This document shows, piece after piece, positions 40,924 to 50,057 of a stretch of DNA of 64,000 nt. The position numbers and the translations under genes are program-made. The notes beneath the pieces are model-generated. The model saw only the letters and a list, made by a program, of their open reading frames with translations, had not been told where the DNA came from and made no database searches. Where the stretch lies: the NCBI GenBank assembly GCA_022837595.1, contig JALHFX010000001.1:96585-160584 (forward strand). Direction: 5' to 3'. The number at the start of each line of letters is the position of its first letter. Position 1 is the stretch's first letter. The DNA is from Propionibacterium sp. Its GTDB lineage: Bacteria; Actinomycetota; Actinomycetes; Propionibacteriales; Propionibacteriaceae.

Positions 40924-42655
40924 ATGCAACCGCTTTCACTCACCCTCAAAGGCTTTCGCGGCATCCGCGATGGCCTGGGGCGCGATGTCCTGACCCTGGA
41001 TTTCGAGCGACTGGCCGATGGCGCCGAACTGGTTGCCATCGTCGGCGCCAACGGGCGCGGCAAGACCACCGTGATGGACAACATGCACCCGTATCTCACG
41101 ATGCCCTCGCGAGCCGGTGTGGCCGGTCCAGGCGGCTTCTCCTATTACGACCACGTCTGTCTGCCCGAGAACGAGAAAGACCTGATCTGGGCGCACGACG
41201 GCCGTAGTTACCGCTCGCAGGTCGTGGTCCGCCTCAACGGCCGGCGCAAGACCGAAGCCTTCCTGTTCGTGCTCGCCTACGATGGTGCGTGGAAGCCCAT
41301 GGCGCTCGACGACGGCACCGTGTCCGACGGCAAAGTGGACACCTATACCCGCTGCGTCGAGAGCATCTGCGGCAGCGCCGACACCTTCTTCACCTCGGTG
41401 TTCTCGGCACAGGGCAAGCGGCAGTTGAGCGCCTACCGCAATGCCGAGATCAAGACCCTGCTGGCCGATCTGCTCGGGCAGGAGGAGATCCGGGCCCTCG
41501 GCCAGAAAGCAGCCGAGACGGCGCGTCTGCTCAAGACGGGTCTCGCGGCGATCCGGCAGGAACAGGCCTCGCTGGACGAGGAAGCGCAGCGGATCGCGGG
41601 CGACCGGCGCCGGCTCGACGGCGCCCAGACTCGCGTCGCGCAATGCCTGTCGACCCGACAGGCGGCCCACGCCGAGCAGGATTCGGCGCGAACGCGGCAT
41701 GCACTGTTGATCGCCGAGCGCGAGCAGGCGCAAGGCGTGGAAGCGCGCCGGCGACAACTTCAGGGCGAATGCCAAGCAGTGATCCAGGCCGGCAAAGAAG
41801 CCATCGAAGCCTTGCAGGCACAGGATCGGGGCGAGCAACAGCGGCTGGAACGGCTGGAGCAGCGTATCGCCCAGCGTCTCGGTCAGGAGCGCAACCGCCG
41901 GCAGGTCTTGCAGAACCAGCGCCGGCAGTGCCTCACCTTGCTGGCGGGTGCGCAAGCCGTGCGGCATGGAGAGCGCCGTCTGCCACTGGCAGAGCGAGTC
42001 TTGTCGCTACGATCAGCCCAGGTCGGAACGTGGCGGGAGCACGTTCAACGCCTGACCCAGTGCCACGCTACGGAGCGGATGGCCCGGCAGAAATTGTCCG
42101 GGATCGAGCGCGAGGCCGGGCAGGCGGTGCTCAAGGCGGAGGAGTTGGGGCGGCGCTTCGGACTGACCGGCGAGGTCCCGTGTGCGGGTACCGATCTGCA
42201 GGGGCAATGCAAGCTCCTGGGCGATGCGCGGGAAGCGCAGGCCCTGATGCCCAGCGCCGAGGGGACGATCCAGCGCCTGGGGCGCGAGAAGGCAACGGTG
42301 CAGAAGGAACTGGACGCCTTGCGCGAACAGCATGAAGACCTCGCCGCCGCGCCGCAGGCATTGGCTCGGGCCGAGCACCGGGCCGAGTGTGCCCGGGCGC
42401 GTGCTTCGCGGTTTGCGCTGCTGGCCGCCCAGGCCGGGGAAATGGCGCGGGCCCGGGCTACGCTGGCAGAGATCGACCAGGAGTTGACGGAACTGGGGAC
42501 GGTACCGGGCCCCGATGCCGCGGCTGATCGGCCGGTGGAGACGCCGGAGGAGGCGGCCGAGCGGCAGCAGATCGGCGCGGCACGGCAGGCGATCGCCTAC
42601 CAGCACGAACAGCAGGCCAGACACTATCGCGCTACGCTGGACCGGCTCAAGCAGG
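40924..42655 (+). pseudogene. SbcC/Rad50-like ATPase, 3'-truncated
   Basis: N-terminal half of an SMC-like nuclease subunit: LTLKGFRGIRDGLG, Walker A GANGRGKTTVM, a Q-loop region (FFTSVFSAQGKRQLSAY), then long coiled coil with a CxxxC-like zinc-hook region (PCAGTDLQGQC near residue 420). The coiled coil stops near 42655 and the frame then runs 200 bp in unrelated sequence to 42852, so the C-terminal ABC half is missing. A functional enzyme would need the missing Walker B and signature segments. An SbcDC pair that has lost its ATPase C-half is unlikely to work. Confidence 0.75.
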
Positions 42656-42656
42656 G

Positions 42657-42767
42657 ATCAAGACCAGCATCAAGACCAAGCGACTGCTGGCAGCGACATC
42701 CGACGAGTCTCGGGCGGCACGGCAGGGCTTTGAAGAACCTGACGAGGACGACGAGGACGAGCAATGA
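42657..42767 (+). pseudogene. C-terminal tail of a lost gene
   Basis: In another frame after the truncation point, a tail of about 36 residues (IKTSIKTKRLLAATSDESRAAR, then an acidic EEPDEDDEDEQ) ends at TGA 42765-42767. It reads as the natural end of a different protein fused by deletion to the sbcC-like gene. Confidence 0.4.
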
Positions 42768-42902
42768 TGAATACGTAGCTGCGGTAGCCCTGTTGAATGG
42801 GCGCGTCCATCAGGGATCCGCGCGACCAGCGATACGCTGCGTCGCAGCATGATCGGCGGCGCCAAGTGGTTGACACGGCAATGAGAAGCAGCGTTAATTA
42901 GC

Positions 42903-42916
42903 CTAACAAACGTTAG
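42903..42916. promoter_or_regulatory. Operator-like palindrome CTAACAAACGTTAG
   Basis: CTAAC-AAAC-GTTAG, 12 bp before the TetR gene start, typical of an autoregulatory TetR-family operator. It is the natural control point for the whole downstream operon. Confidence 0.6.
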
Positions 42917-42927
42917 CTAGTTTTATC

Positions 42928-43518
42928 GTGCCCTCAAAAAGACAACCTCGCGCACAACGGTCTGACAGCCGGGTTCAGGAATTGCTTGATGCGGCCGCTC
43001 ATCTTTTCGCTCAACGCGGTTATGCAGCGACATCGATACGCAATATCGCGCTTGCGGTCGACATGCTGGCCGGGTCGGTCTACCACCACTTCGCGTCCAA
43101 GGAAGAGCTGCTTCTGGCGGTCTACAGCGCCGGGGTGTCGCAGCTGGAAAAGGCGGCCACGGCTGCGCTGGCCACGGAGACGAAGCCCTGGTCAAGGCTG
43201 GAGGTGCTGTGCCGCTCCCACCTCGAGGTCGTGCTCAAGGACAGCGATTACGCTCGGGTTCTGATCCGTGTGATTCCGAATGACATACCTGCCGTCTCAG
43301 TCGAACTGCGCGCTCTCCGCATCAATTACGAGAATCGGTTCCGCGAGGCGGTGGCCGATCTTCCGCTTCCGCCAGGGACCGACCGACGCGTGCTGCGCTT
43401 GATGCTCATGGGAGCGCTCAACTGGTCGCTGCTCTGGTTCGATCCGCAAGGACGCGATTCCCCCCGCGTTCTGGCGCGAAAACTTGTGGGGCTATTGAAG
43501 GAGCGTCTAGATGAGTAA
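42928..43518 (+). CDS. TetR-family transcriptional regulator, 196 aa
   Basis: N-terminal helix-turn-helix: RVQELLDAAAHLFAQRGYAATSIRNIALAVDMLAGSVYHHFASKEELLLAV is a canonical TetR domain. GTG start at 42928. The C-terminal part binds a ligand, probably an acyl-CoA or the acid that the operon consumes. It overlaps the mutase small-subunit gene by 8 bp, so it is the first gene of the operon and probably autorepresses at 42903-42916. Confidence 0.88.
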   Translation: MPSKRQPRAQRSDSRVQELLDAAAHLFAQRGYAATSIRNIALAVDMLAGSVYHHFASKEELLLAVYSAGVSQLEKAATAALATETKPWSRLEVLCRSHLEVVLKDSDYARVLIRVIPNDIPAVSVELRALRINYENRFREAVADLPLPPGTDRRVLRLMLMGALNWSLLWFDPQGRDSPRVLARKLVGLLKERLDE

Positions 43519-43924
43519 ACGCCCACCGAAGGTCATCGTTACGAAAATCGGATTTGACGGGCATGACCGCGGGAGCCGGGTCATTACCGCATGCCTGCGC
43601 GACGCGGGAATGGAAGTGATCTACACGCCGCCGTGGCAGGAGATTTCGACCGTCGTGAAGCTGGCCACCGAGGAAGACGCTGACGTCATCGGCATTTCAT
43701 CGCTTGCAACCGATCATCTGATCATTCCTCAGCTGATGAAGGCACTGCGGGATGCAGGTCTGGATGACGTCAAGGTCGTGGTCGGCGGAATCATTCCGGC
43801 CAAGGACGAGAAGGAATTGATCAATGCCGGAGTGGCAAAAGTCTTTCATCCGGGGTCCTCGCTCGAAGACATCGTCAACACAGTCCGCTCCCTTGCCGAA
43901 AGTCGAACTCACAGTGAGGTGTGA
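43511..43924 (+). CDS. B12-binding subunit of an acyl-CoA mutase, 137 aa
   Basis: A single cobalamin-binding domain: FDGHDRGS supplies the DxHxxG motif, with H18 as the lower axial ligand to cobalt. ISSLATDH and VVGGIIPAKD complete the Rossmann-like fold. Methylmalonyl-CoA mutase carries this domain at its C-terminus; separate small subunits are found in isobutyryl-CoA and 2-hydroxyisobutyryl-CoA mutases. It forms the enzyme with the next gene. Confidence 0.92.
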   Translation: MSKRPPKVIVTKIGFDGHDRGSRVITACLRDAGMEVIYTPPWQEISTVVKLATEEDADVIGISSLATDHLIIPQLMKALRDAGLDDVKVVVGGIIPAKDEKELINAGVAKVFHPGSSLEDIVNTVRSLAESRTHSEV

Positions 43925-43926
43925 AG

Positions 43927-45609
43927 ATGGCCGAATCACAACAGTCCAATCAGAACGGCGGCTTCGATGCCGCGCGCGCGAAGTGGGAGCGGGAGTTTGC
44001 GGCAGGCGCACTCGATACGCGCCCCATCGCCAACCGTTCCGGCATTGAAGTCAAGCCGCTGTACACACCCGAGGACTGGTCCGGGGGAAACTACCTGAAT
44101 ACCCTGGGCTTCCCCGGCGAATATCCGAACACGCGCGGCATCTACGCGACGATGTACCGCGGCCGCAGCTGGACGCAAAGACAGCTGATTGGACTGGGTG
44201 TGCCGGAGGACTACAACAAGCGCGTCAAGGAGATCCTCGCGCTCGGCGCCTCGGCGCTCTCGCTCATTCCGTGCAACTCCGTCTACCGCGGCTACGACGC
44301 CGATGAAGTGCCGATCGAACTGCTGGGCACCTGCGGGACGGTCATCAACACGGTTGAAGACATGGAGCGCGCGCTCGACGGCATCCCCATCGAGTCGCTG
44401 TCGACCGCGATGAACGACCCCACGCCGTTCACGCTGCTCGCATTCGAACTCGCGGTCGCACGCCGGCGCGGCATTCCCTGGAACAAGATCACCGGCACGT
44501 CGAACCAGAGCGACTGCATTTCGCACTTCGTGGCGAATCACATGTTCTTCCGCATCGATCTCCAGGGTGCGCGCCGGATCGTGATCGATCACATCGATTT
44601 CGCCAACAAGCACGTGCCGAGCTGGAATCCGTTGTCGATCGTCGGTCAGCACATGCAGCAGGCCGGTGCGACGCCTGCCGAAGCCATGGCATTCACGCTG
44701 TGTTCCGGCATCCAGTACGCGGAAGACTGCATCGCGCGCGGGATGGACCCGGACAGCTTCCTGCCGCGCTTCACCTTCTTCTTCGACATTTCCATCAGCC
44801 TGTTTGAAGAAGTGGCCAAGTTCCGCGCCGGTCGCCGCATCTGGGCCCGGCTGTGCCGCGAGCGCTTCGGCGCGAAGGACCCGCGTTCCTGGCGCTTCAA
44901 GTTTCATGGCCAGACTTCGGGCGTGGACCTGACCCGGCAGCAGCCGCTCAACAATATCGCGCGGGTCACGGTGCAGGCCATGGCAGGGATCTTCGGCGGG
45001 CTGCAATCGCTGCACACCGACTCGTACGACGAAGTGTTCTCCACGCCGACGGCGGAGGCCGCGCGCATTGCGGTGGCCACGCAGAACATTCTGCGCGAGG
45101 AAGCGCATCTGACCGACGTGATCGATCCTCTGGGCGGCTCCTACTACATCGAGACGCTGACCGATCAGATGGAGGAAAAGATCAATGCCCTGATCGACCT
45201 GATCGATGCGGCGGGCGGCATGTATCAGGCCGTGAACAAGGGACTGGTGCAGCAGATGATCGGCGAGTCGGCCTTGAAGTTCCAGAAGCAGGTCGATTCC
45301 GGCGAACAGACCATCGTGGGCGTCAATGCCTATCAGATCGAAGAGAACGATGCCGACTACCCGACCTTGGAGTATCCGGCACGCGAGCGCATGGAAATGC
45401 AGGTCAAGAGGCTGACCGAGTTCAAGAAGACGCGCTCTCAGTCTGCCGTGGCGAAAGCCCTGGATGTGCTCGCCAGCGCGGCCAATTCAAAAGACGGCAA
45501 CGTGTTCGAGCAGGTGGTGGAAGCCGCCGACGCAGGTGCCACGCACGGCGAGATTTGCGCCACGCTGCGCAGGGAGATGGGCTTTGGCCAACCGCTGACG
45601 ATCGTATGA
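43927..45609 (+). CDS. Catalytic subunit of a divergent B12-dependent acyl-CoA mutase, 560 aa
   Basis: The TIM-barrel catalytic subunit of the methylmalonyl-CoA mutase superfamily. Retained features: TRGIYATMYRGRSW with Y77, QHMQQAGATP with H242, FHGQTSGVDL, GGLQSLHTDSYDE and VIDPLGGSYYIE. Unusual: the segment lining the acyl pocket, VAFDLATHRGYD in methylmalonyl-CoA mutase, reads LIPCNSVYRGYD (about 113-124), and the Tyr next to the catalytic His is Gln (Q241). These suggest a substrate other than methylmalonyl-CoA. Length (560) fits the separate-subunit type. ATG 43927 is preferred; GTG 43921 is possible. Confidence 0.88.
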   Translation: MAESQQSNQNGGFDAARAKWEREFAAGALDTRPIANRSGIEVKPLYTPEDWSGGNYLNTLGFPGEYPNTRGIYATMYRGRSWTQRQLIGLGVPEDYNKRVKEILALGASALSLIPCNSVYRGYDADEVPIELLGTCGTVINTVEDMERALDGIPIESLSTAMNDPTPFTLLAFELAVARRRGIPWNKITGTSNQSDCISHFVANHMFFRIDLQGARRIVIDHIDFANKHVPSWNPLSIVGQHMQQAGATPAEAMAFTLCSGIQYAEDCIARGMDPDSFLPRFTFFFDISISLFEEVAKFRAGRRIWARLCRERFGAKDPRSWRFKFHGQTSGVDLTRQQPLNNIARVTVQAMAGIFGGLQSLHTDSYDEVFSTPTAEAARIAVATQNILREEAHLTDVIDPLGGSYYIETLTDQMEEKINALIDLIDAAGGMYQAVNKGLVQQMIGESALKFQKQVDSGEQTIVGVNAYQIEENDADYPTLEYPARERMEMQVKRLTEFKKTRSQSAVAKALDVLASAANSKDGNVFEQVVEAADAGATHGEICATLRREMGFGQPLTIV

Positions 45610-46799
45610 GGATGCCGGTGGAATTTCGAATCGAAGACATTCTGAGTCGTGACCGCCGCGCCATCGCCCGTGCCGTCACTGCGCTTGAAAGCGGCGATGA
45701 ACGCATGCACGCCATCCGTTTCTCGGTTGCCGAGCATGTCGGGCACGCGCATGTGATCGGCGTGACAGGGCCTCCGGGGGGCGGCAAGTCGACACTGGTA
45801 TCGGTCCTGATCGAAGCGCTGAGAGCGCGCAGCCTGACGGTGGCGGTGATCGCAGTCGACCCGTCGAGTCCGATCACGGGTGGAGCGGTGCTCGGCGACC
45901 GCATCCGGATGGGTGCGATGCAGAGCGACGACGGCGTGTTCATCCGCTCGCTGGCTTCGCGCGGCCACCTTGGCGGGCTTTCGGCGGCGGCGGCCGACGT
46001 GATCGATCTGTTCGACGCGGCCGGGTTCGACGTGCTCATCGTGGAAGCCGTAGGCTCGGGGCAGTCGGAAGTCGAGATTACGCGCTACGCCGATACCCGG
46101 ATCGTCATTTGTCCACCAGGCCTGGGCGACGACGTGCAAGCCATCAAGGCAGGCATCCTTGAAATTGCCGATGCCTTTGTCGTCACCAAGGCAGACCTGC
46201 CTGACGCTGCGCGCACCGAAGAGCAGCTCAAGGCGATGCTGGCGCTGCGCACCGACCAGAGCATCGTGCCGCCGGTAATGAAGACAGTGGCCGTTTCAGG
46301 AGAAGGGATTGCACAACTTGTCGACTGGCTCTGCGCTCGAGAGCACAAGGGGACGCGGCACCTGGGCAGTCCGGCAAATGCGGCGCGCAAGCTCCTGTCG
46401 AAGCTGATTCGAGCCGACGGGTACGCTCGCCACCTGGGCCTTGAGCTGATAGAAGCGTCCCCAGGCAGCGCTACCGTTCGCATGGAGGTTCAGGCGCATC
46501 ACATCAACTTCAACGGGCGCTGCCACGGCGGCGCGATCTTCGCGCTGGGCGACACGGCCCTCGGACTTGCCTGCAATTCCTACGGACGGATTGCGACGCT
46601 GGTGGACGGGCAGATCAGCATTGCCTCTGCCGTGGAAGGGGGCGAATGGCTGGTCGCGCATGCCTTTGAAGTATCCCGTTCGCGCAAGATCGGGAGCTAC
46701 CGGGTGAACATCACGCGCGCCAGGAATGGACAATACGTGGCCGGGCTGCACGGCACGGTCTACCTCCTGGACCAGTCGCTGCAGGTTGAAGGGAGCTGA
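45606..46799 (+). CDS. MeaB-type chaperone GTPase fused to a PaaI-type hotdog thioesterase, 397 aa
   Basis: Residues about 1-250 are a MeaB/ArgK GTPase: Walker A GPPGGGKST (55-63), VDPSSPITGGAVLGDRIRM, and VVTKADLPDA; it loads and protects the B12 cofactor of mutases. Residues about 270-397 are a PaaI-type hotdog thioesterase (GLELIEASPGSATVRM; NFNGRCHGGAIFALGDTALG, with the active-site Asp). The C-terminal MeaB dimerisation helices seem to be replaced by the hotdog domain. ATGA overlap with the mutase gene. I do not know this fusion from other systems. One continuous frame, so it is not an annotation artefact. Confidence 0.85.
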   Translation: MRMPVEFRIEDILSRDRRAIARAVTALESGDERMHAIRFSVAEHVGHAHVIGVTGPPGGGKSTLVSVLIEALRARSLTVAVIAVDPSSPITGGAVLGDRIRMGAMQSDDGVFIRSLASRGHLGGLSAAAADVIDLFDAAGFDVLIVEAVGSGQSEVEITRYADTRIVICPPGLGDDVQAIKAGILEIADAFVVTKADLPDAARTEEQLKAMLALRTDQSIVPPVMKTVAVSGEGIAQLVDWLCAREHKGTRHLGSPANAARKLLSKLIRADGYARHLGLELIEASPGSATVRMEVQAHHINFNGRCHGGAIFALGDTALGLACNSYGRIATLVDGQISIASAVEGGEWLVAHAFEVSRSRKIGSYRVNITRARNGQYVAGLHGTVYLLDQSLQVEGS

Positions 46800-46801
46800 C
46801 G

Positions 46802-47194
46802 ATGGTCCGAACGGTTCTCCCCCATCCTCGCGCGCACTCGGCGAAGGAGCAGGTGCGGATGCTCAAGCGCAGCCTCGCAGTCGGAGCCCGCAGCGGCGCG
46901 TCCGCCGAGGATTGCCAGCGCGCGTGCCAGGCCGCGTTGCAACTGCTCGCACGCAGCGTTCAGAACGGCCATCGACGCCTCGCCCTGATCCGTCTCGGCG
47001 ACGCGGTGCGCGTCGGGGCCCAAGTGCAGCCGGAATACTGGCGGTACTGCGAAGCCGTGGCGGCGGACGGCACGGACGCCGACCTGCGCGCCCTTTTCCT
47101 AGCAGCGCAGCGCCAGCATGCCCTGCGGCGGCACGAGGATCGCGCAGCCGTCGCGCCAATACCCGGCTTTCAATCTCAACTCGAAGGGATGTGA
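46802..47194 (+). CDS. Hypothetical protein of the operon, 130 aa
   Basis: Starts 2 bp after the previous stop. Helical and basic (KEQVRMLKRSLAVGARSGASAEDCQRACQAALQLLARSVQNG). No domain recognised. Its position between the mutase chaperone and an acyl-CoA synthetase implies a role in the pathway. Confidence 0.65.
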   Translation: MVRTVLPHPRAHSAKEQVRMLKRSLAVGARSGASAEDCQRACQAALQLLARSVQNGHRRLALIRLGDAVRVGAQVQPEYWRYCEAVAADGTDADLRALFLAAQRQHALRRHEDRAAVAPIPGFQSQLEGM

Positions 47195-47199
47195 GCACC

Positions 47200-49146
47200 A
47201 TGCAGACAACGTTCCCCCGCCTCTTGCTGGAGCAAGCCCGCCTGCGCCCCCGTGACACCGCGATGCGCGAAAAAAAGTACGGCATATGGCAGGTCACAAG
47301 CTGGGCCGACATGGCGCAGCTTGTGGAGGCACTGGCTTGCGGTTTGCATCAGGCCGGAATCGTGCGGGGTGAACACGTCGTGGTTGTCGGTGCAAACCGT
47401 CCGCGGCTGTATGCAACGATGCTGGCTTTGCAATCGCTGGGGGCCGTACCGGTCCCGCTCTATCAGGACGCTGTCGCCACAGAATGCATCTTCCCGATCA
47501 ACAACGCGGAGGTGCGTTTCGCGATCGTGGAAGATCAGGAGCAGGTCGACAAGATGCTGGAGATACGCGACCGCTGTCCGCAGCTCACGCACATCTACTA
47601 TGACGACCCGCGCGGCATGCGCAACTACGAGGAACCCGGTCTGCATGCGCTGGACGAACTGGTGGCCAGCGGCGGTGTTTTTGCGACGGGGCATCCCGGA
47701 TTCTTTCGCGAGCAGATCGAACTGGGCGAGCCGGAAGACGTCGCGTCATTGTTCTTCACCAGCGGCACGACAGGCAATCCGAAGGGCGTCGTGCATACGC
47801 ATGCGAACCTCATCGACCGGGCACGGGCCGGCATCGCGTTCGACCGCCTCACCGCGCAGGAGGAAGTGCTCGCCTACCTGCCGCCGGCGTGGATCGGCCA
47901 GAGCATTTTCTCCTACGCGCAGTGGCTGGTGGCCGGCTATGTGGTCAACTGCCCTGAGTCGTCGGGCACGGTGACGATCGACATGAACGAAGTCGGGCCC
48001 ACGTACTACTTCGCGCCTCCGCGCGTGTTCGAGGGGCTGCTCACGAATGTGATGATCCGCATGGAGGATGCGGGCGCCATCAAGCGCGCGATGTTTCACT
48101 ACTTCATGAAAGTCGCGCGCCGTGTCGGGCCGGCGAAGATGAGCGGACGCCCGGTCGGCCTGTCCGACCGGCTGCTCTATGCGCTGGGCAATGTCCTGGT
48201 GTACCGGCCGCTTCGCAACAGCCTGGGGATGAGCCGCATCCGCGTGGCCTACACCGCGGGCGAAGCCATCGGTCCGGACCTGTTCACGTTCTACCGCTCG
48301 CTCGGCATCAACCTCAAGCAGCTCTACGGCCAGACCGAAACGGCGGTGTTCGTATGCCTGCAACCCGACGACCAGGCCCAGGCGGACACCGTGGGCGTGC
48401 CTTGCGATGGCGTGGAAATCAAACTGTCCGAGGACGGCGAAGTGCTGGTCCGGTCGCCCGGCCTGCTCAAGGGTTACTACAAGGACCCGAAGGCGACGGC
48501 CGAAGTGCTGACCGAGGACGGCTGGTACCGCACGAATGACGCCGGCATCATCGACGCTCAAGGACACCTGCGCATCATCGACCGCGTCAAGGACGTCGGA
48601 CGCCTCAAGGGCGGGCCGTACGACGGCGCCTTGTTCGCACCCAAGTACGTTGAGAACAAGCTCAAGTTCTTTTCGTACATCAAGGAGGCGGTGGCCTTCG
48701 GCGATCAGCGCGAGAAGGTATGCGTGATGATCAATATCGACTTCGAGGCCGTCGGCAATTGGGCGGAAAGGCGTGGCATGCCTTACGCCGGTTACACCGA
48801 TCTCGCGCAGAAGCCCCAGGTGTACGAGCTCATCCTTGAGTGCGTCGAAAAAGTCAACGCGGATCTGAGCGAGGATGCCATGCTGGCCGGCAGCCAGATC
48901 AGCCGGTTCCTGGTCCTGCACAAGGAGCTCGACGCCGACGACGGCGAACTCACGCGCACGAACAAGGTTCGCCGCGGCTTCATCGGCGACAAGTACCGCG
49001 TGCTGGTCGATGCGCTGTATGAGGGACGCAGCGAGCAGTTCATCGAAACCCAGGTCAAGTTCGAAGACGGTCGTACGACGACGGTGAGTGCCACCTTGAA
49101 GATCGGCGACGCCAGAACGTTCTCCACGATGAAAGGGGCAGCATGA
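47200..49146 (+). CDS. Long-chain-type acyl-CoA synthetase, 648 aa
   Basis: AMP-binding enzyme: SLFFTSGTTGNPKGVVHTHANL is the adenylate P-loop, LKQLYGQTETA and GWYRTNDAGIID the later motifs, RVKDVGRLKGG the hinge. The type resembles FadD15-like synthetases with long N-terminal domains. It activates a carboxylic acid to its CoA ester with ATP. ATG at 47200; the frame is open upstream but that part is antisense-like. ATGA overlap with the ABC transporter gene suggests tight coupling to import. Confidence 0.9.
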   Translation: MQTTFPRLLLEQARLRPRDTAMREKKYGIWQVTSWADMAQLVEALACGLHQAGIVRGEHVVVVGANRPRLYATMLALQSLGAVPVPLYQDAVATECIFPINNAEVRFAIVEDQEQVDKMLEIRDRCPQLTHIYYDDPRGMRNYEEPGLHALDELVASGGVFATGHPGFFREQIELGEPEDVASLFFTSGTTGNPKGVVHTHANLIDRARAGIAFDRLTAQEEVLAYLPPAWIGQSIFSYAQWLVAGYVVNCPESSGTVTIDMNEVGPTYYFAPPRVFEGLLTNVMIRMEDAGAIKRAMFHYFMKVARRVGPAKMSGRPVGLSDRLLYALGNVLVYRPLRNSLGMSRIRVAYTAGEAIGPDLFTFYRSLGINLKQLYGQTETAVFVCLQPDDQAQADTVGVPCDGVEIKLSEDGEVLVRSPGLLKGYYKDPKATAEVLTEDGWYRTNDAGIIDAQGHLRIIDRVKDVGRLKGGPYDGALFAPKYVENKLKFFSYIKEAVAFGDQREKVCVMINIDFEAVGNWAERRGMPYAGYTDLAQKPQVYELILECVEKVNADLSEDAMLAGSQISRFLVLHKELDADDGELTRTNKVRRGFIGDKYRVLVDALYEGRSEQFIETQVKFEDGRTTTVSATLKIGDARTFSTMKGAA

Positions 49147-49937
49147 GCAAGAAGATCGGTGACGTCATCCTGGATGTGCAGAACATCAGCCTGCGTTTCG
49201 GCGGCGTCAAGGCGCTGACCGACATCAGCTTCAACGTTCGGGAACGGGAGATCCGTTCCATCATCGGTCCGAACGGCGCCGGAAAGAGCTCCATGCTCAA
49301 CTGCATCAACGGCGTGTATCAGCCGCAGGAAGGCTCGATCGTCTTTCGCGGCCAGACGTTCAGCCAGATGAACAGCCGCCAGGTCGCCGAGATGGGGATC
49401 GCGCGCACGTTCCAGAACCTGGCGCTGTTCAAGGGCATGAGCGTGGTCGACAACATCATGACCGGGCGCAATCTGCGCATCAAGAGCAACCTGTTCATGC
49501 AGGCCATCCGCAATCCGTTCGGCATCGGCGGGGCACAGCGCGAAGAAGAACAGCACAGGGAATTCGTCGAACACATCATCGATTTTCTCGAAATCCAGGC
49601 CTATCGGAAAACACCGGTCGGGCAGCTGTCGTACGGACTGCAGAAGCGTGTCGACCTGGGGCGCGCGCTGGCTATGGAGCCGAAGGTGCTGCTGCTGGAC
49701 GAACCCATGGCGGGGATGAACCTGGAAGAAAAGCAGGACATGAGCCGCTTCATCCTGGACGTCAACGACGAATTCGGAACCACGGTCGTCCTGATCGAGC
49801 ACGACATGGGCGTGGTGATGGACATCTCCGATCGAGTCGTCGTGCTCGACTACGGCAGGAAGATCGGCGATGGCACGCCCGAGGAAGTCCGCAGCAACGA
49901 TGAAGTCATCAGGGCTTACCTCGGCACGACGAATTAG
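49143..49937 (+). CDS. Branched-chain-type ABC transporter ATPase (LivG-like), 264 aa
   Basis: Walker A GPNGAGKSSM, LivG-type insertion (NLFMQAIRNPFGIGGAQREEEQHREFVEHIIDFL), signature LSYGLQKR, Walker B VLLLDEPMAGMN and H-loop LIEHDMGVVM. It belongs to a LivFGHMK-like system that imports small organic acids or amino acids. Confidence 0.92.
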   Translation: MSKKIGDVILDVQNISLRFGGVKALTDISFNVREREIRSIIGPNGAGKSSMLNCINGVYQPQEGSIVFRGQTFSQMNSRQVAEMGIARTFQNLALFKGMSVVDNIMTGRNLRIKSNLFMQAIRNPFGIGGAQREEEQHREFVEHIIDFLEIQAYRKTPVGQLSYGLQKRVDLGRALAMEPKVLLLDEPMAGMNLEEKQDMSRFILDVNDEFGTTVVLIEHDMGVVMDISDRVVVLDYGRKIGDGTPEEVRSNDEVIRAYLGTTN

Positions 49938-50057
49938 GGACGGCATGACCCGCGCGGCCTCGACCTTTCGCCGGAAAGCGTCGTGGCCGAGGCTCCTGGA
50001 AAGCGGACCCACTGGGATTTCAACTGGCGCAGCGCCAACGGTTTCAAGGGTGGAACG

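Noticed and set aside
44853..45605. A long open frame upstream of and in frame with the MeaB-like gene
   Set aside because: It lies in another frame of the mutase gene and has no homology; the real start is the ATGA at 45606.
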